A DNA stretch of 64,000 nt. Source: Pseudomonadota bacterium. Lineage in GTDB: Bacteria; Pseudomonadota; Alphaproteobacteria; Rhizobiales; Hyphomicrobiaceae. The notes beneath the pieces were generated by a model. The model was not told the origin of the DNA and did not search any database. It saw only the letters and a program-made list of their open reading frames with translations. The stretch spans positions 1-64,000 of the forward strand of contig JAEXXM010000010.1 of assembly GCA_023405815.1 (NCBI GenBank), given 5' to 3'. This document shows, piece after piece, positions 1-8,374 of the stretch. Position numbers and translations under genes: made by a program. Numbering within the stretch: the stretch's first letter is position 1; the number at the start of each line of letters is the position of its first letter.

Positions 1-142
1 GGCATTACCTAGGCGGAGTGGGATAAGAATCCAGCAAGCCATTGATACGTATGCGTGTTTCGCGCCAGCAAAACAGTACAAGCACTGCCACGGCAAGGCA
101 GACTGATGGGGGCAAAGTCTTAGCCCTGCGCCGCCGGAAAAT

Positions 143-676
143 TCAGGCCGCCTCGGCGAGCAGCGCCGCAAGATCGAGCGGCCGCGTATCCATCGCGAGC
201 TTGCCGTCCCCCGTGCGCGGCCAGTCCTTGGGATCGCGGTCCCAGTAGAGCTCGAGCCCGTTACCGTCCGGATCGTGCAGGTAGAGCGCTTGGCTGACGC
301 CGTGGTCGCTCGCGCCGTCGAGCGGCATGCCGGCTTCGATCAGCCGCTTCAAGGCATCGCCGAGCGCTGCACGCGTCGGATAGAGAATGGCGACGTGGTA
401 AAGCCCCGTCGTCCCGCGCGGCGGCGGCGGGCCCCCCTTGCTCTCCCACGTGTTTAGTCCGAGGTGGTGATGATAACCCCCGGCGGACAGGAACGCTGCT
501 TCCCGCCCGTAGCGCTGCATCAGCTCGAACCCGAGCACGCCGCAATAGAACGCCAGCGCCCGGTCGAGGTCGGCGACCTTGAGGTGCGCATGCCCGATGC
601 GGACCCCCGCATCGATGGGTCGGGGTGTGATCTGCGGCTCGAGCGGCGCGAGCGGAACGGTTGGGCCGGACGACAT
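143..676 (-). CDS. VOC-fold (glyoxalase / extradiol dioxygenase-like) protein
   Basis: The 177-residue protein has two beta-alpha-beta-beta-beta modules typical of the vicinal oxygen chelate superfamily. Metal-ligand positions are visible as His in GHAHLKV (N-terminal module), His in LYHVAI (second module) and Glu in GLELYWD near the end. The DPDGNGLELY block is the usual second-module signature. The family includes ring-cleavage dioxygenases, lyases and isomerases, and the substrate cannot be read from the sequence; the His/His/Glu set favours a catechol 2,3-dioxygenase-like member. The ATG at 676 has GAGG five bases upstream. It is the last gene of a minus-strand run with the oxidoreductase 50 bp upstream. 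Fold call strong, reaction unknown. Confidence 0.85.
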   Translation of the reverse strand: MSSGPTVPLAPLEPQITPRPIDAGVRIGHAHLKVADLDRALAFYCGVLGFELMQRYGREAAFLSAGGYHHHLGLNTWESKGGPPPPRGTTGLYHVAILYPTRAALGDALKRLIEAGMPLDGASDHGVSQALYLHDPDGNGLELYWDRDPKDWPRTGDGKLAMDTRPLDLAALLAEAA

Positions 677-726
677 GGGGGCCTCGCGAAAAGGACGGTT
701 CTCCGGCTATGTCGGGTTGCCGGCGG

Positions 727-1878
727 CTAATTCCAGCCCTCGCGGTCGAGGGTGCAGGTAATATCGAGGTCGGCGACCTCGGCCGCAAAGTCGGCGAGGT
801 TGAATAGGCCGAAGCAGGGCATCGCGCCGGCACGAGGCGCGGCGTCGATATCCGCGCCCGCCACGAGTCGTTTGGCGAGGATCACCGACGCAATGGCGGG
901 CACGTATGGGCCATGCCCATGCCGCGCGACGAGATGCCAGGAGCGGCGCCGTCTTTGCCCTTGCCGGTCGCGGCCGACGACATGCACGAACATGCCGCCC
1001 GTATCGCTTCCCAGCATCGAGAGGCGGCGTTTCACCGCCAGCATGGGGCCGGCGAGTGCCCCCGCGTCCCGCACCAGTCCTGCGCGCTTGAGCCACGACA
1101 AGCCCCAGAGCCCGAGGTGGAACATGCTCACCTCGAGCCCCGCCGTGAAGCGTACGGTCTGGACCTCGGGATTATGGAGCGGCACCAGCTCCAGATCGGG
1201 CACGTCGACGTCCCCCATCCAACGCCAGCCGATCTCGGGGAATCGGTAGCGATGCAACCGCTGCCAGCCGTATGCCGTCGTCCGCCGTCCGCCCGCGCGC
1301 ACCGGAAACGGCTTTCCCGCTGCACTGATGATGGAGGCTGCCGTGGCCGTGCCGGGATCGAAGCTGTTGCCGGGCGAGATGCCGATATGCACCTCTTCGA
1401 GCGCGGTTAGCCCCTCGGTCATCTCCACAATCGCCGCCGATGACAGGCCGGGCACCGAGCTCGCGCCGCTGATGACGCTAACCCCTGCGGTCCGTGCCGC
1501 CTCATCGAGCGCGACGATGCCGGTGACGAAGCCGCGCGCATCGGCGAGGTCCACGTAGTGGCACTTGGCTTCGATGCATGCTCGCGCCAGGCCGTAATCC
1601 TGTTCCTGGAACGGCCCCGAGGCATTGATCAGCACGCCGGGTGCGAGGGCACGAAGCTCCTCGCCGGTTGCGGTGGTCGCGTCGAGCGCGGCGACGCTGA
1701 GTCTCGCCCGTGCCCCACCGGCTCCGAGCATCGCTGCCTGGGCGCGCGCCTTGGCCAGAGAGCGCCCGGCGATGACGATCGAGAGCCTGGCATCGCGTGC
1801 CAGCCGCTCCGCCACATGCGCGCCGAATGCTCCGTAGCCACCGACGATGACGACGCGGTCCCCGACGCTGGCGCCCAT
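727..1878 (-). CDS. saccharopine dehydrogenase-like NAD(P)-binding oxidoreductase
   Basis: The N-terminus has a Rossmann dinucleotide fold (VIVGGYGAFGAHVAERLA, residues about 9-26), followed by a strand with an Arg typical of NADP binders (VIAGRSLAKA) and INASGPFQEQDYGLARAC, the usual 'trans-saccharopine dehydrogenase' family block with a YVDLADARGF motif. At 383 residues it fits membrane-associated saccharopine dehydrogenase-like proteins rather than the lysine-pathway enzyme. The frame stays open far upstream, but the ATG at 1878 begins the recognisable domain and the upstream stretch overlaps the YqhA-family gene, so I place the start there. It lies 14 bp after that gene, so the two are probably co-transcribed. 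Substrate unknown. Confidence 0.85.
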   Translation of the reverse strand: MGASVGDRVVIVGGYGAFGAHVAERLARDARLSIVIAGRSLAKARAQAAMLGAGGARARLSVAALDATTATGEELRALAPGVLINASGPFQEQDYGLARACIEAKCHYVDLADARGFVTGIVALDEAARTAGVSVISGASSVPGLSSAAIVEMTEGLTALEEVHIGISPGNSFDPGTATAASIISAAGKPFPVRAGGRRTTAYGWQRLHRYRFPEIGWRWMGDVDVPDLELVPLHNPEVQTVRFTAGLEVSMFHLGLWGLSWLKRAGLVRDAGALAGPMLAVKRRLSMLGSDTGGMFVHVVGRDRQGQRRRRSWHLVARHGHGPYVPAIASVILAKRLVAGADIDAAPRAGAMPCFGLFNLADFAAEVADLDITCTLDREGWN

Positions 1879-1892
1879 GGTGCCGCTGCCTG

Positions 1893-2480
1893 CTATGCGT
1901 GCTTCTTGCCGCTTCCCTGGGCGGTGGGTGCAGGTGCCACGGGAGGCGACGCGTGCACCGGCTCGGAGTTGCCGTGGCTCGCGCCCGCTATGCGGTCTGA
2001 CAGCGCCAACAGCACGCTCGACGCAACGAACACGATGTGGATGATCACCAGCCAGAACAGGTCGCGGTCGCTCACCGTGCTGATCGACATGAACTGCTTC
2101 AGAAGCTGGATCGCGGAGATGGCGACTATTGAGCCGAGCAGCTTGATCTTCAGCGCCGTGAAGTCGATCGTGCCCATCCACTCCGGCCAGTCGCGGTGAC
2201 CGGTGTGGTCGATCTTGGACACGAAGTTCTCGTAGCCCGAGAAGATCACGATGACGATCAGCGAGCCGGTCAGCGACAGGTCGACCAGGGCGAGCAGCCC
2301 CAGGATGACCTGCGATTCCGTTGCAGTGAATGCCGTCTCGGCAATGTGCACGAGCTCGAACAGGAACTTGATCAGCAGCACGAACAGCGAAAGGGCGAGG
2401 CCGAGGTAGAACGGCGCCAGGATCCACCTGCTGGCGAAGATGGCCGTCTCGATGAAGCGTTCGATCTTCCGGGAAAGCAT
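1893..2480 (-). CDS. YqhA family (UPF0114) inner-membrane protein
   Basis: The 195-residue protein begins MLSRKIERFIETAIFASRW, which matches the YqhA/UPF0114 opening. It has about four membrane segments (WILAPFYLGLALSLFVLLIKF; ILGLLALVDLSLTGSLIVIVIFSGY; a segment near LLGSIVAISAIQLL; DLFWLVIIHIVFVASSVLLAL). The central FVSKIDHTGHRDWPEWMGTIDFTALKIKLLGS region is the most conserved part of the family. The Pro/Ala/His-rich tail is variable. An upstream ATG at 2546 exists, but family homology starts at 2480. Function is not established for the family. It is followed closely by the saccharopine dehydrogenase-like gene. Confidence 0.9.
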   Translation of the reverse strand: MLSRKIERFIETAIFASRWILAPFYLGLALSLFVLLIKFLFELVHIAETAFTATESQVILGLLALVDLSLTGSLIVIVIFSGYENFVSKIDHTGHRDWPEWMGTIDFTALKIKLLGSIVAISAIQLLKQFMSISTVSDRDLFWLVIIHIVFVASSVLLALSDRIAGASHGNSEPVHASPPVAPAPTAQGSGKKHA

Positions 2481-2547
2481 GTCGATGACCCGCTGATGTC
2501 GTTGTCTCAGCGTGTATGACACGGTGCCAGAATGAACTGCAAGCAAC

Positions 2548-2580
2548 AGGGCCCGGCGCCGCCTGCGGCTACCGGGCCCT
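2548..2580 (-). terminator. probable intrinsic terminator of the first L,D-transpeptidase gene
   Basis: A 9-bp perfect stem AGGGCCCGG / CCGGGCCCT (2548-2556 with 2572-2580) lies 42 bp after the stop codon at 2623 on the minus strand. On that strand it is followed by GTTGCTT, a modest T-rich tail. It separates the transpeptidase gene from yqhA. Confidence 0.6.
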
Positions 2581-2622
2581 CTTGTATTGCATCCGCCTGA
2601 CGCTATGCGCCGGCAGCCGTCA

Positions 2623-3924
2623 TCAGTCGATATACCGCGACGAGCGATAGGAGCGGTGCGAGCGGTACGAGCGATACTCGGTCACTTCGCTGTAGCTCCG
2701 GTTGCGGCGCTTCTTCTTGGCCGACTTCTTCTTCTTCGGCGAGCGCGCCTTTTCGCGCTCCGGTTCCTCGAGCTTCAACGTCACCTTGTGGGCGATCTGC
2801 TCGCGCAGCGCCGCATAGCGACGGCAACTCGGCAGAGCCAGTGAGCACGGGAGCTGCCGGGTCAGCGTCTCGCTGACGCCGGCATGCGGCGTGCGTGGCG
2901 CGAGCTGTTGCTCGAAGTTCTCACCCAGCCTGTTGCCGACGATGGCCGCGGTTGCCGGCCCGCCGAGATAGGATGCAGGCCCCGCCAGCGAAGCGGTCTT
3001 GATCTCCGCCGTCTCCGTCTTCGGCTCCGGCTGTTCGGCAACACGCTTGTTGATCCGGGACAGGTCGGCGATGACCTGTGCCGTCTCAGGACAGACCTCG
3101 ATCGGGCCGGGATTGGCCGCCTCGATGCGGCTCGCCGGCGTGAAGCCGTAGCGCGTGCCGCAGACGCTGACGCGTGGGGGACGATGCGTACGCTCGAAGA
3201 GGTCGTAGCCCTCCTTGAGGTTCGCCCAGAAGCCACGCCAATCGGGCGCGTCGTACTTGGCGAGATTGCCTTCCGTCATGCGGAACGGGAACACGTGTAT
3301 CGGAATGTTCGACTGCCCCGCTTCGAGCGCCTGCGTGGCCAGCTTGTAGACCTCGTGACTGACCTTGTTCGTCATCGCGAAGCAGCCGATCGACGCGCAC
3401 CCGCCGTGGATGAGGATGTAAGAACCCGAGCGCAGGTTCACCTTGTCGAAGGCATTTGGGTAGCCGACGTTCAGGGACTTGGGCCAGCGCGTCCCCTTAT
3501 GGATGCTCTGCTCCATGGTGATGGCGTAGAAGCCTTCAGGAGCCTGCTTGTCGCCCTCCCTCTGCTTGGGCCCGAGCGTGCCCGACCAGTAGCAGATCGG
3601 GTAGGTGGCAAAGAGCCTATAGTTGCCGTTCTCGTCCCCCGTCCAGACCTCCATCTCGGATTCCGCCTTGAACACGCGGATGAAAAGCGGAGCGTCGAGT
3701 GCAACCCCCTGCTCGGCGAGGCGTTCATCGAGACGATCAAGGTCCGGCGTGCCGGGTAGCGGCAGCTTGCCTGATGCGTTCGCCTTCTTGCGCTCCATGC
3801 GCAGGTCGGTGATGTCCTCGATGTCCAGCGATAGCGCTGACGCGGTCCCTACCTGTGCCAGGACGGCGACAGCTGCGCACACGGTAAGAGCGGTGCGCCC
3901 CATGTAAGTGATCGACTTCTTCAT
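2623..3924 (-). CDS. YafK-type L,D-transpeptidase with basic C-terminal tail (copy 1)
   Basis: This is a murein L,D-transpeptidase of the YkuD fold, YafK-like branch, 433 residues from the ATG at 3924. It begins with a signal peptide (MKKSITYMGR then a hydrophobic core to about residue 30). The catalytic motif HGGCASIGC (His173 to Cys181) has the expected His, Ser, Gly and nucleophilic Cys. The shared core runs from APLFIRVFK through YPICYWSGTLGPK, GDKQAPEGFY, the catalytic motif and FPFRMTEGNLA. After about residue 290 the protein has a long linker and ends in a Lys-rich then Arg/Ser/Tyr-rich tail (residues about 385-433), which could bind anionic wall polymer or DNA. Such enzymes form 3-3 cross-links or attach proteins to peptidoglycan in the periplasm; which one applies here is not visible. 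First of three tandem paralogues. Confidence 0.9.
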   Translation of the reverse strand: MKKSITYMGRTALTVCAAVAVLAQVGTASALSLDIEDITDLRMERKKANASGKLPLPGTPDLDRLDERLAEQGVALDAPLFIRVFKAESEMEVWTGDENGNYRLFATYPICYWSGTLGPKQREGDKQAPEGFYAITMEQSIHKGTRWPKSLNVGYPNAFDKVNLRSGSYILIHGGCASIGCFAMTNKVSHEVYKLATQALEAGQSNIPIHVFPFRMTEGNLAKYDAPDWRGFWANLKEGYDLFERTHRPPRVSVCGTRYGFTPASRIEAANPGPIEVCPETAQVIADLSRINKRVAEQPEPKTETAEIKTASLAGPASYLGGPATAAIVGNRLGENFEQQLAPRTPHAGVSETLTRQLPCSLALPSCRRYAALREQIAHKVTLKLEEPEREKARSPKKKKSAKKKRRNRSYSEVTEYRSYRSHRSYRSSRYID

Positions 3925-4078
3925 GCAGTCGCTTCTGCATGTCGCGTGCCAGTGCAACTATCAAGGTGGCACTTGCCGCGAATTGTTTCGGAACGTGTCA
4001 GCATGTTGAACTCTCTTACTTCTTCGTGCTGGCATGGTTCGGCAGGTGAAAAAACGAGCAGCGAATGTCAACTGCGAC

Positions 4079-4930
4079 TCACGTCGCAGGGCAGCTCACG
4101 GTGATCGGCGTGCTGCCATCGCTATCGCCGGTAGCAGGCCGAATTGTGTAGCGTCCATCGCAGACGCTCACGATCGGCGGGACATGATCACGCGCAAAGG
4201 CGTCATACCCTGCCCGCAGCTGTCGCCAGAACCCGATGTTCGGATTCTCCGCATGGCGTGACAAATTCGTCTCGGTCATACGGAACGGGAAAACCTGTAC
4301 CTGGACCCGCTTTTGACCAGCCGAGAGCGCCGAGGTCAACAGCGACCAAATTTCATCAATAACGCCATGGGTCATTGCGTAGCAGCCGATCGAGCGGCAA
4401 TCGCCGTGAACCATGAGTAGCGACCCGGTGCGACCATGTGCGCTGTCGAACGCGTTCGGAAATCCCAGATTGAACGAGCGTCGATACTGGCTGTTCGGAT
4501 TGAGCGCTGAAGAATCAACGGTGTAGAAGCCCTCGGGCGCCTGCTTGTCACCCTGCTTCAGTTTCGGCCCGAGCCGCCCCGACCACATGCAGATAGGGTA
4601 AGTGGCGAAAAGCTCGAAGCGGTCGCCGCGCTTCACCCACATCTCGAGCTCGAACTCGCGCTTGAAGACGCGCATGAATATCGGCGCGCCAAGGCTCATA
4701 TTCTGTTGCGCGAGCCGCGCCGATAGGTCGCGGAGATCGGGAGTGCCGGGAAGCGTTTCGCCTGCTGCGTAGGTGCGCCAGTTCCTCGCCTTGTGCCGAT
4801 AGATCAGCTCGTCCTCGATGAGGGCGTAGATCTGCGGCCAGAAGATAAAGCTGACTGCGGCGATGCCGGCGAGAAATACCGCGCCGAATGCGAGCACCAT
4901 GGGCCAGCGGCGTCTGCGGGTGACCATCAC
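4079..4930 (-). CDS. YafK-type L,D-transpeptidase, signal-anchored (copy 2)
   Basis: The 283-residue paralogue of its neighbours has an Arg-rich N-terminus (TRRRRWP) followed by one hydrophobic segment (residues about 11-31) and no clear signal-peptidase site, so it is probably anchored in the inner membrane with the domain in the periplasm. The core motifs recur: APIFMRVFKREFELEMW, YPICMWSGRLGPK, GDKQAPEGFY and FPFRMTETNLS. The catalytic His175 and Cys183 sit in HGDCRSIGCYAMT. It ends shortly after the conserved domain and lacks the tails of the other two copies. It lies 79 bp downstream of the lipoprotein copy and 154 bp upstream of copy 1. Function as peptidoglycan L,D-transpeptidase is inferred from the family. 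Confidence 0.9.
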   Translation of the reverse strand: MMVTRRRRWPMVLAFGAVFLAGIAAVSFIFWPQIYALIEDELIYRHKARNWRTYAAGETLPGTPDLRDLSARLAQQNMSLGAPIFMRVFKREFELEMWVKRGDRFELFATYPICMWSGRLGPKLKQGDKQAPEGFYTVDSSALNPNSQYRRSFNLGFPNAFDSAHGRTGSLLMVHGDCRSIGCYAMTHGVIDEIWSLLTSALSAGQKRVQVQVFPFRMTETNLSRHAENPNIGFWRQLRAGYDAFARDHVPPIVSVCDGRYTIRPATGDSDGSTPITVSCPAT

Positions 4931-5009
4931 CGCACCATGCCGAGGCTGTGGCGGCGACGCAATCCGCCGTCGCGGTCATAAGTTGCGGCGATGGCGCGCG
5001 CTTCGGCCA

Positions 5010-6029
5010 CTACTGGGAGAAGCCCACTGCCGGAGCTGCGGTGCTCCCCGTTTCGACCGGTGCGCCGAGCCCGAACGCCGGCTGATACGCATTGATCGTA
5101 GCCGCTATCTCATCCTGCGGCTGCGGATTGGACACATTGGCAAACTGGCGCGTCTTGGGGCCAGGTGCTGTGATGCGCTCTTCGGCAATCTGCTGCTCGT
5201 AAGGCTTGGGCGTGAATGGCTCGAACACCGGGCGCTGGAATCGTGGGCAGCGGCCGTCGGGACGGATCGAGGAAGCGTCAGCGGGCGACATCTTCACGTT
5301 GACGACGTAGCGCCGCTCGCACACCGCGACGGTCGGCGGCAAGCGGTACTTCTCGAAGAAGTCATAGCCCTGCTTCATCGTCCGCCAGAACGGCATGTTC
5401 GGATTGCCTTCGAAGCGGGCGAGGTTCGCCTCCGTCATGCGGAACGGGAAGGCATGCACCTCGAATGCCTCCTGCCCGCCATTCAGCGACTCGCGCGCCA
5501 GCATGTAGATCTCCTCCATCAGCGCATCGGTCATCGCGTAGCAGCCGACGGACTTGCACTTTCCGTGCACCATCAGCGCGTCGCCTGTCCGCTCCAGCGC
5601 GCGGTCATACGCGTTGGGATAGCCGAGGTTGAATGCGAGATAGTATTGCGAGTTGGGGTTCATCTGCGAGCCCGAGACGCGATAGAACCCTTCCGGCGCC
5701 TGCTTGTCGCCGAGCGCAGTCTTCGGCCCGAGGTTTCCCGACCAATTGCAGATCGGGTACGTCTTGAAGTGATAGAAGCGGCCGTCGTCGCGTTGCTTCC
5801 AGACCTCTAGCTCGGACTCTTCTTTGAAGATGCGCACGAAGATGGGTGCGCCGGCGTCCATGCCCTTGCGGCCGAGCATGGACAAGGTCTCTTTGCTCAG
5901 CGGCTGCTCGGCGGGTGTGATTGTAGGAGTGCTGGAGCCGCACGCGGTGAGCGCGCAAGCGGCAACGACGGCCGCGAACGCAGCGCAAATTCGGGCTCTC
6001 AGAGCAGAGCCAAGGATGATCATACGCAT
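5010..6029 (-). CDS. YafK-type L,D-transpeptidase lipoprotein (copy 3)
   Basis: The 339-residue paralogue carries a lipoprotein signal peptide: a hydrophobic run from residue 13 ends in the lipobox LTAC with Cys30, so it is predicted to be lipidated. The +2 residue is Gly, which does not indicate inner-membrane retention by the Asp+2 rule. The core follows the same order as copies 1 and 2 (APIFVRIFKEESELEVW, YPICNWSGNLGPK, GDKQAPEGFY, HGKCKSVGC with His155/Cys163, FPFRMTEANLA). About 90 C-terminal residues rich in Pro, Gln and Ala have no recognisable fold. Upstream are 189 bp of intergenic DNA separating it from accA; this may hold the promoter for the three-gene run. Confidence 0.9.
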   Translation of the reverse strand: MRMIILGSALRARICAAFAAVVAACALTACGSSTPTITPAEQPLSKETLSMLGRKGMDAGAPIFVRIFKEESELEVWKQRDDGRFYHFKTYPICNWSGNLGPKTALGDKQAPEGFYRVSGSQMNPNSQYYLAFNLGYPNAYDRALERTGDALMVHGKCKSVGCYAMTDALMEEIYMLARESLNGGQEAFEVHAFPFRMTEANLARFEGNPNMPFWRTMKQGYDFFEKYRLPPTVAVCERRYVVNVKMSPADASSIRPDGRCPRFQRPVFEPFTPKPYEQQIAEERITAPGPKTRQFANVSNPQPQDEIAATINAYQPAFGLGAPVETGSTAAPAVGFSQ

Positions 6030-6218
6030 ACGCAGTGCCCCTGGCGCACGGTGATCACCATCGATCTCGATACCTTAACAAATGGTTAGCGTTACGAAAG
6101 CCCTAACGCATCGGGATACGGAACGCCCGCCCTCGAGTGTGATCGATTGATAGACGCCGGATTGGACGGGAATTTGACGCCAGCCGCCATCGAGGGTCAG
6201 CGCCTGCCGCCTAAGCCA

Positions 6219-7199
6219 TTATAGGGATTGGCCAATTTCCAGGAACCTGGCATGGCGCTGGCGGCGGATCTCGGCTGGCGACTTTCCGTCGAACTCCGAC
6301 AGGGCACGCGCGATCGCATCCCCGGTAGCCTTCATAATCGATTCGCGATCCCGGTGTGCGCCTCCCACCGGCTCGGTGATGATCACGTCGATGACCCCGA
6401 GCTGGTCGAGGTCCTGGGCAGTGATCTTCATGTTGGTCGCCGCGTCGATGGCCTTGGCGGAATCGCGCCACAGGATGGACGCCGCTGCCTCCGGCGAGGC
6501 CACCGTGTAGATGGCATGCTCTAGCATCAGGATGCGGTTGGCGGTGGCGATGGCGATCGCGCCACCCGAGCCGCCCTCTCCGATCACCACCGAGATCAGC
6601 GGCACCCCGATCGCGAGGCAGCAGTCGGTCGAGCGCGCGATGGCCTCGGCCTGGCCCCTCTCCTCGGCTCCGACGCCCGGGTAGGCGCCCGCCGTATCGA
6701 CCAGCGAAATCACTGGCAGATTGAACTTTTCCGCCATTTCCATCAGCCGCACGGCCTTGCGGTAGCCTTCCGGCTTGGCCATGCCGAAGTTGTGGCGGAT
6801 GCGGCTCTCGGTGTCCGACCCCTTCTCATGCCCGATGATCACGACCGAGCGCCCGCGGAAGCGGCCGACGCCGCCGACGATAGCCTCGTCCTCGGCGAAG
6901 TAGCGGTCGCCCGCGAGCGGCGTGAAGTCCTCGATCAGCGACCTCACGAAATCGAGGCAATGCGGGCGGTCGGGATGCCGCGCGACCTGGGTCTTCTGCC
7001 ACGGCGTCAGCTTGGAATAGGTGTCGACCAGGGCCGCGCGGGCCTTCTGCTCCAGCTTCTTGATCTCATCCGCGATCGAGACGGGCTTGTCCTCGCCCTC
7101 GAGCGCACGCAGCTCGGCGACTTTGCTTTCGAGCTCGGCGATCGGCTTTTCGAAGTCGAGGTAGGTGCGGATGGGGGAGCGATCCAAGCGGGTCCTCAC
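6219..7199 (-). CDS. accA: acetyl-CoA carboxylase carboxyltransferase subunit alpha
   Basis: AccA forms the carboxyltransferase with AccD and makes malonyl-CoA for fatty acid synthesis. The crotonase-like core is clear: TYLDFEKPIAELESKV at the N-terminus, LVDTAGAYPGVGAEERGQ, GEGGSGGAIAI and YTVASPEAAASILWRD. The usual length is about 317 residues. No ATG lies at the canonical first residue (an ATC is there), so the start is either the GTG at 7199 (326 residues, chosen) or a TTG at 7253 that adds 18 non-conserved residues. The TTG is part of TTGACA and may be a promoter -35 element instead. Identity certain, start uncertain. Confidence 0.93.
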   Translation of the reverse strand: MRTRLDRSPIRTYLDFEKPIAELESKVAELRALEGEDKPVSIADEIKKLEQKARAALVDTYSKLTPWQKTQVARHPDRPHCLDFVRSLIEDFTPLAGDRYFAEDEAIVGGVGRFRGRSVVIIGHEKGSDTESRIRHNFGMAKPEGYRKAVRLMEMAEKFNLPVISLVDTAGAYPGVGAEERGQAEAIARSTDCCLAIGVPLISVVIGEGGSGGAIAIATANRILMLEHAIYTVASPEAAASILWRDSAKAIDAATNMKITAQDLDQLGVIDVIITEPVGGAHRDRESIMKATGDAIARALSEFDGKSPAEIRRQRHARFLEIGQSL

Positions 7200-7296
7200 G
7201 TACACATTGGCAGGGGTTGGCGGACAATCACGCCAGCTTTTCCGCTCTGTCAAGGCGCTCCCCGGAGGGGACTAAACGCCGAGGTTCCGGAAGTGT

Positions 7297-8223
7297 TCAC
7301 CGCTTCTTCGCCAGCGGATGGTGCTCGTGCACCAGCTTCTTCAGCCGCTCCTCGAGCACGTGCGTGTAGATCTCGGTGGTGGAAATGTCGGCATGGCCAA
7401 GCAGTTGCTGCACCGAGCGAAGGTCAGCCCCACGGTCGAGCAGATGGCTGGCGAAGGCGTGGCGCAGCACGTGCGGGCTGACGCGTGCCGGATCGAGGTC
7501 GGCCTCCTCGGCCAGCAGCTTCAAGTCCTGTGCAAGGCGCTGGCGCGTCAGATGGCCTTCCGCGCTCCTGGAGGGGAACAGCCATTTGCTCGACACCCGG
7601 CCCTCGGCTGAGACCGCGGCGAGGTAGCGGTCGAGGGCGGCCCGGGCTGAAGGATTGAGCGCTACGAGACGCTCGCGGCCGCCCTTTCCCTTGATGGTGA
7701 GCACCCGCGCGTCGCCTGCGAGAACGGCCCGCGGGAGCGAGATGAGCTCGCTGACGCGCATGCCGGTGGCGTAGAGCATCTCGATCAGGCAGTGGAGGCG
7801 CAGGGCGCGAAACTTCTCGATGCCCTCGCCGCTCTCTGCTCGTCGTGCCGCCGCGCCGATCAGCTTGTCGACTTCCGCGATGTTCAGCGTCTTGGGTAGG
7901 GCGCGCTGCTTGCGCGGGCCCGCCTGGCCGTGCGTCGGGTCAGCTTGAACGTGGCCCTCGGCGAGCAGGAACTTGTAGAGCTGGCGCACCGCCGAAAGTG
8001 CCCTCGCCCGCGACGAAGAACCGAGGCCCGCTTCGGATAGCGCCACGAGCCACGCCGAAACGTCGCCTGCATCGGCGGCGGCGAGTTCTATTCCGCGCCC
8101 GTCGAGAAAGGCACCGAATTGCTGAAGGTCGCGCCGATACGCCTCGATGGTATTCGCCGCCGCGCCGCGTTCGACGCCCAGCATCTCCAGGAACGCATCG
8201 ATGTGCCGCCGTCCTGCGTTCAT
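7297..8223 (-). CDS. xerD: site-specific tyrosine recombinase XerD
   Basis: The 308-residue tyrosine recombinase has an N-terminal SAM-like core-binding domain (about 1-95) and a catalytic domain with all expected residues: Arg in ATGMRVSEL, Lys in IKGKGGRERLV, His and Arg in HVLRHAFASHLL, His in LLGHADISTTEIY and nucleophile Tyr in TEIYTHV. It ends HHPLAKK, typical of alphaproteobacterial XerD, which favours XerD over XerC. With XerC it resolves chromosome dimers at dif with FtsK. The ATG at 8223 has a strong ribosome site (GAGAGG). It is a housekeeping recombinase: accA lies downstream and there are no mobile-element features around it. Confidence 0.92.
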   Translation of the reverse strand: MNAGRRHIDAFLEMLGVERGAAANTIEAYRRDLQQFGAFLDGRGIELAAADAGDVSAWLVALSEAGLGSSSRARALSAVRQLYKFLLAEGHVQADPTHGQAGPRKQRALPKTLNIAEVDKLIGAAARRAESGEGIEKFRALRLHCLIEMLYATGMRVSELISLPRAVLAGDARVLTIKGKGGRERLVALNPSARAALDRYLAAVSAEGRVSSKWLFPSRSAEGHLTRQRLAQDLKLLAEEADLDPARVSPHVLRHAFASHLLDRGADLRSVQQLLGHADISTTEIYTHVLEERLKKLVHEHHPLAKKR

Positions 8224-8261
8224 GACCCTCTCACCGCCGCGCGATTTCACTTGGCCGGATC

Positions 8262-8370
8262 GCCCGAGCGCCTATCAGCGAGGGCGTGATTCGGCAGCGC
8301 AAGAAAATCTGGGCCGGCTCTCAGCTTGCGCGACAGTCGCCGCATGCAAAGCTTCCCTCCGTTCGTGTCA
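8262..8370. repeat. dispersed intergenic repeat, copy A
   Basis: This stretch of about 108 bp matches the one at 19257-19363. A 24-bp block starting CGAGCGCCTATCAGCGAG is identical, and further islands follow in the same order (CGGCAGCGCAA, CTCAGCT, GTCGCC, GCAA, GCTTCC, CGTGTCA). Both copies start a few bases after the stop codon of a minus-strand gene (here the gene ending at 8375), so on the minus strand it would be a 3' UTR element. No coding capacity is evident. Confidence 0.75.
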
Positions 8371-8374
8371 GTTC

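Noticed and set aside
1..142. Possible gene or repeat at the left edge
   Set aside because: No supported frame, RNA or repeat is visible in these bases.
7200..7253. N-terminal extension of AccA from a TTG at 7253
   Set aside because: The added residues are not part of the family and the TTG is within a TTGACA promoter-like hexamer; the GTG at 7199 gives a more usual length.
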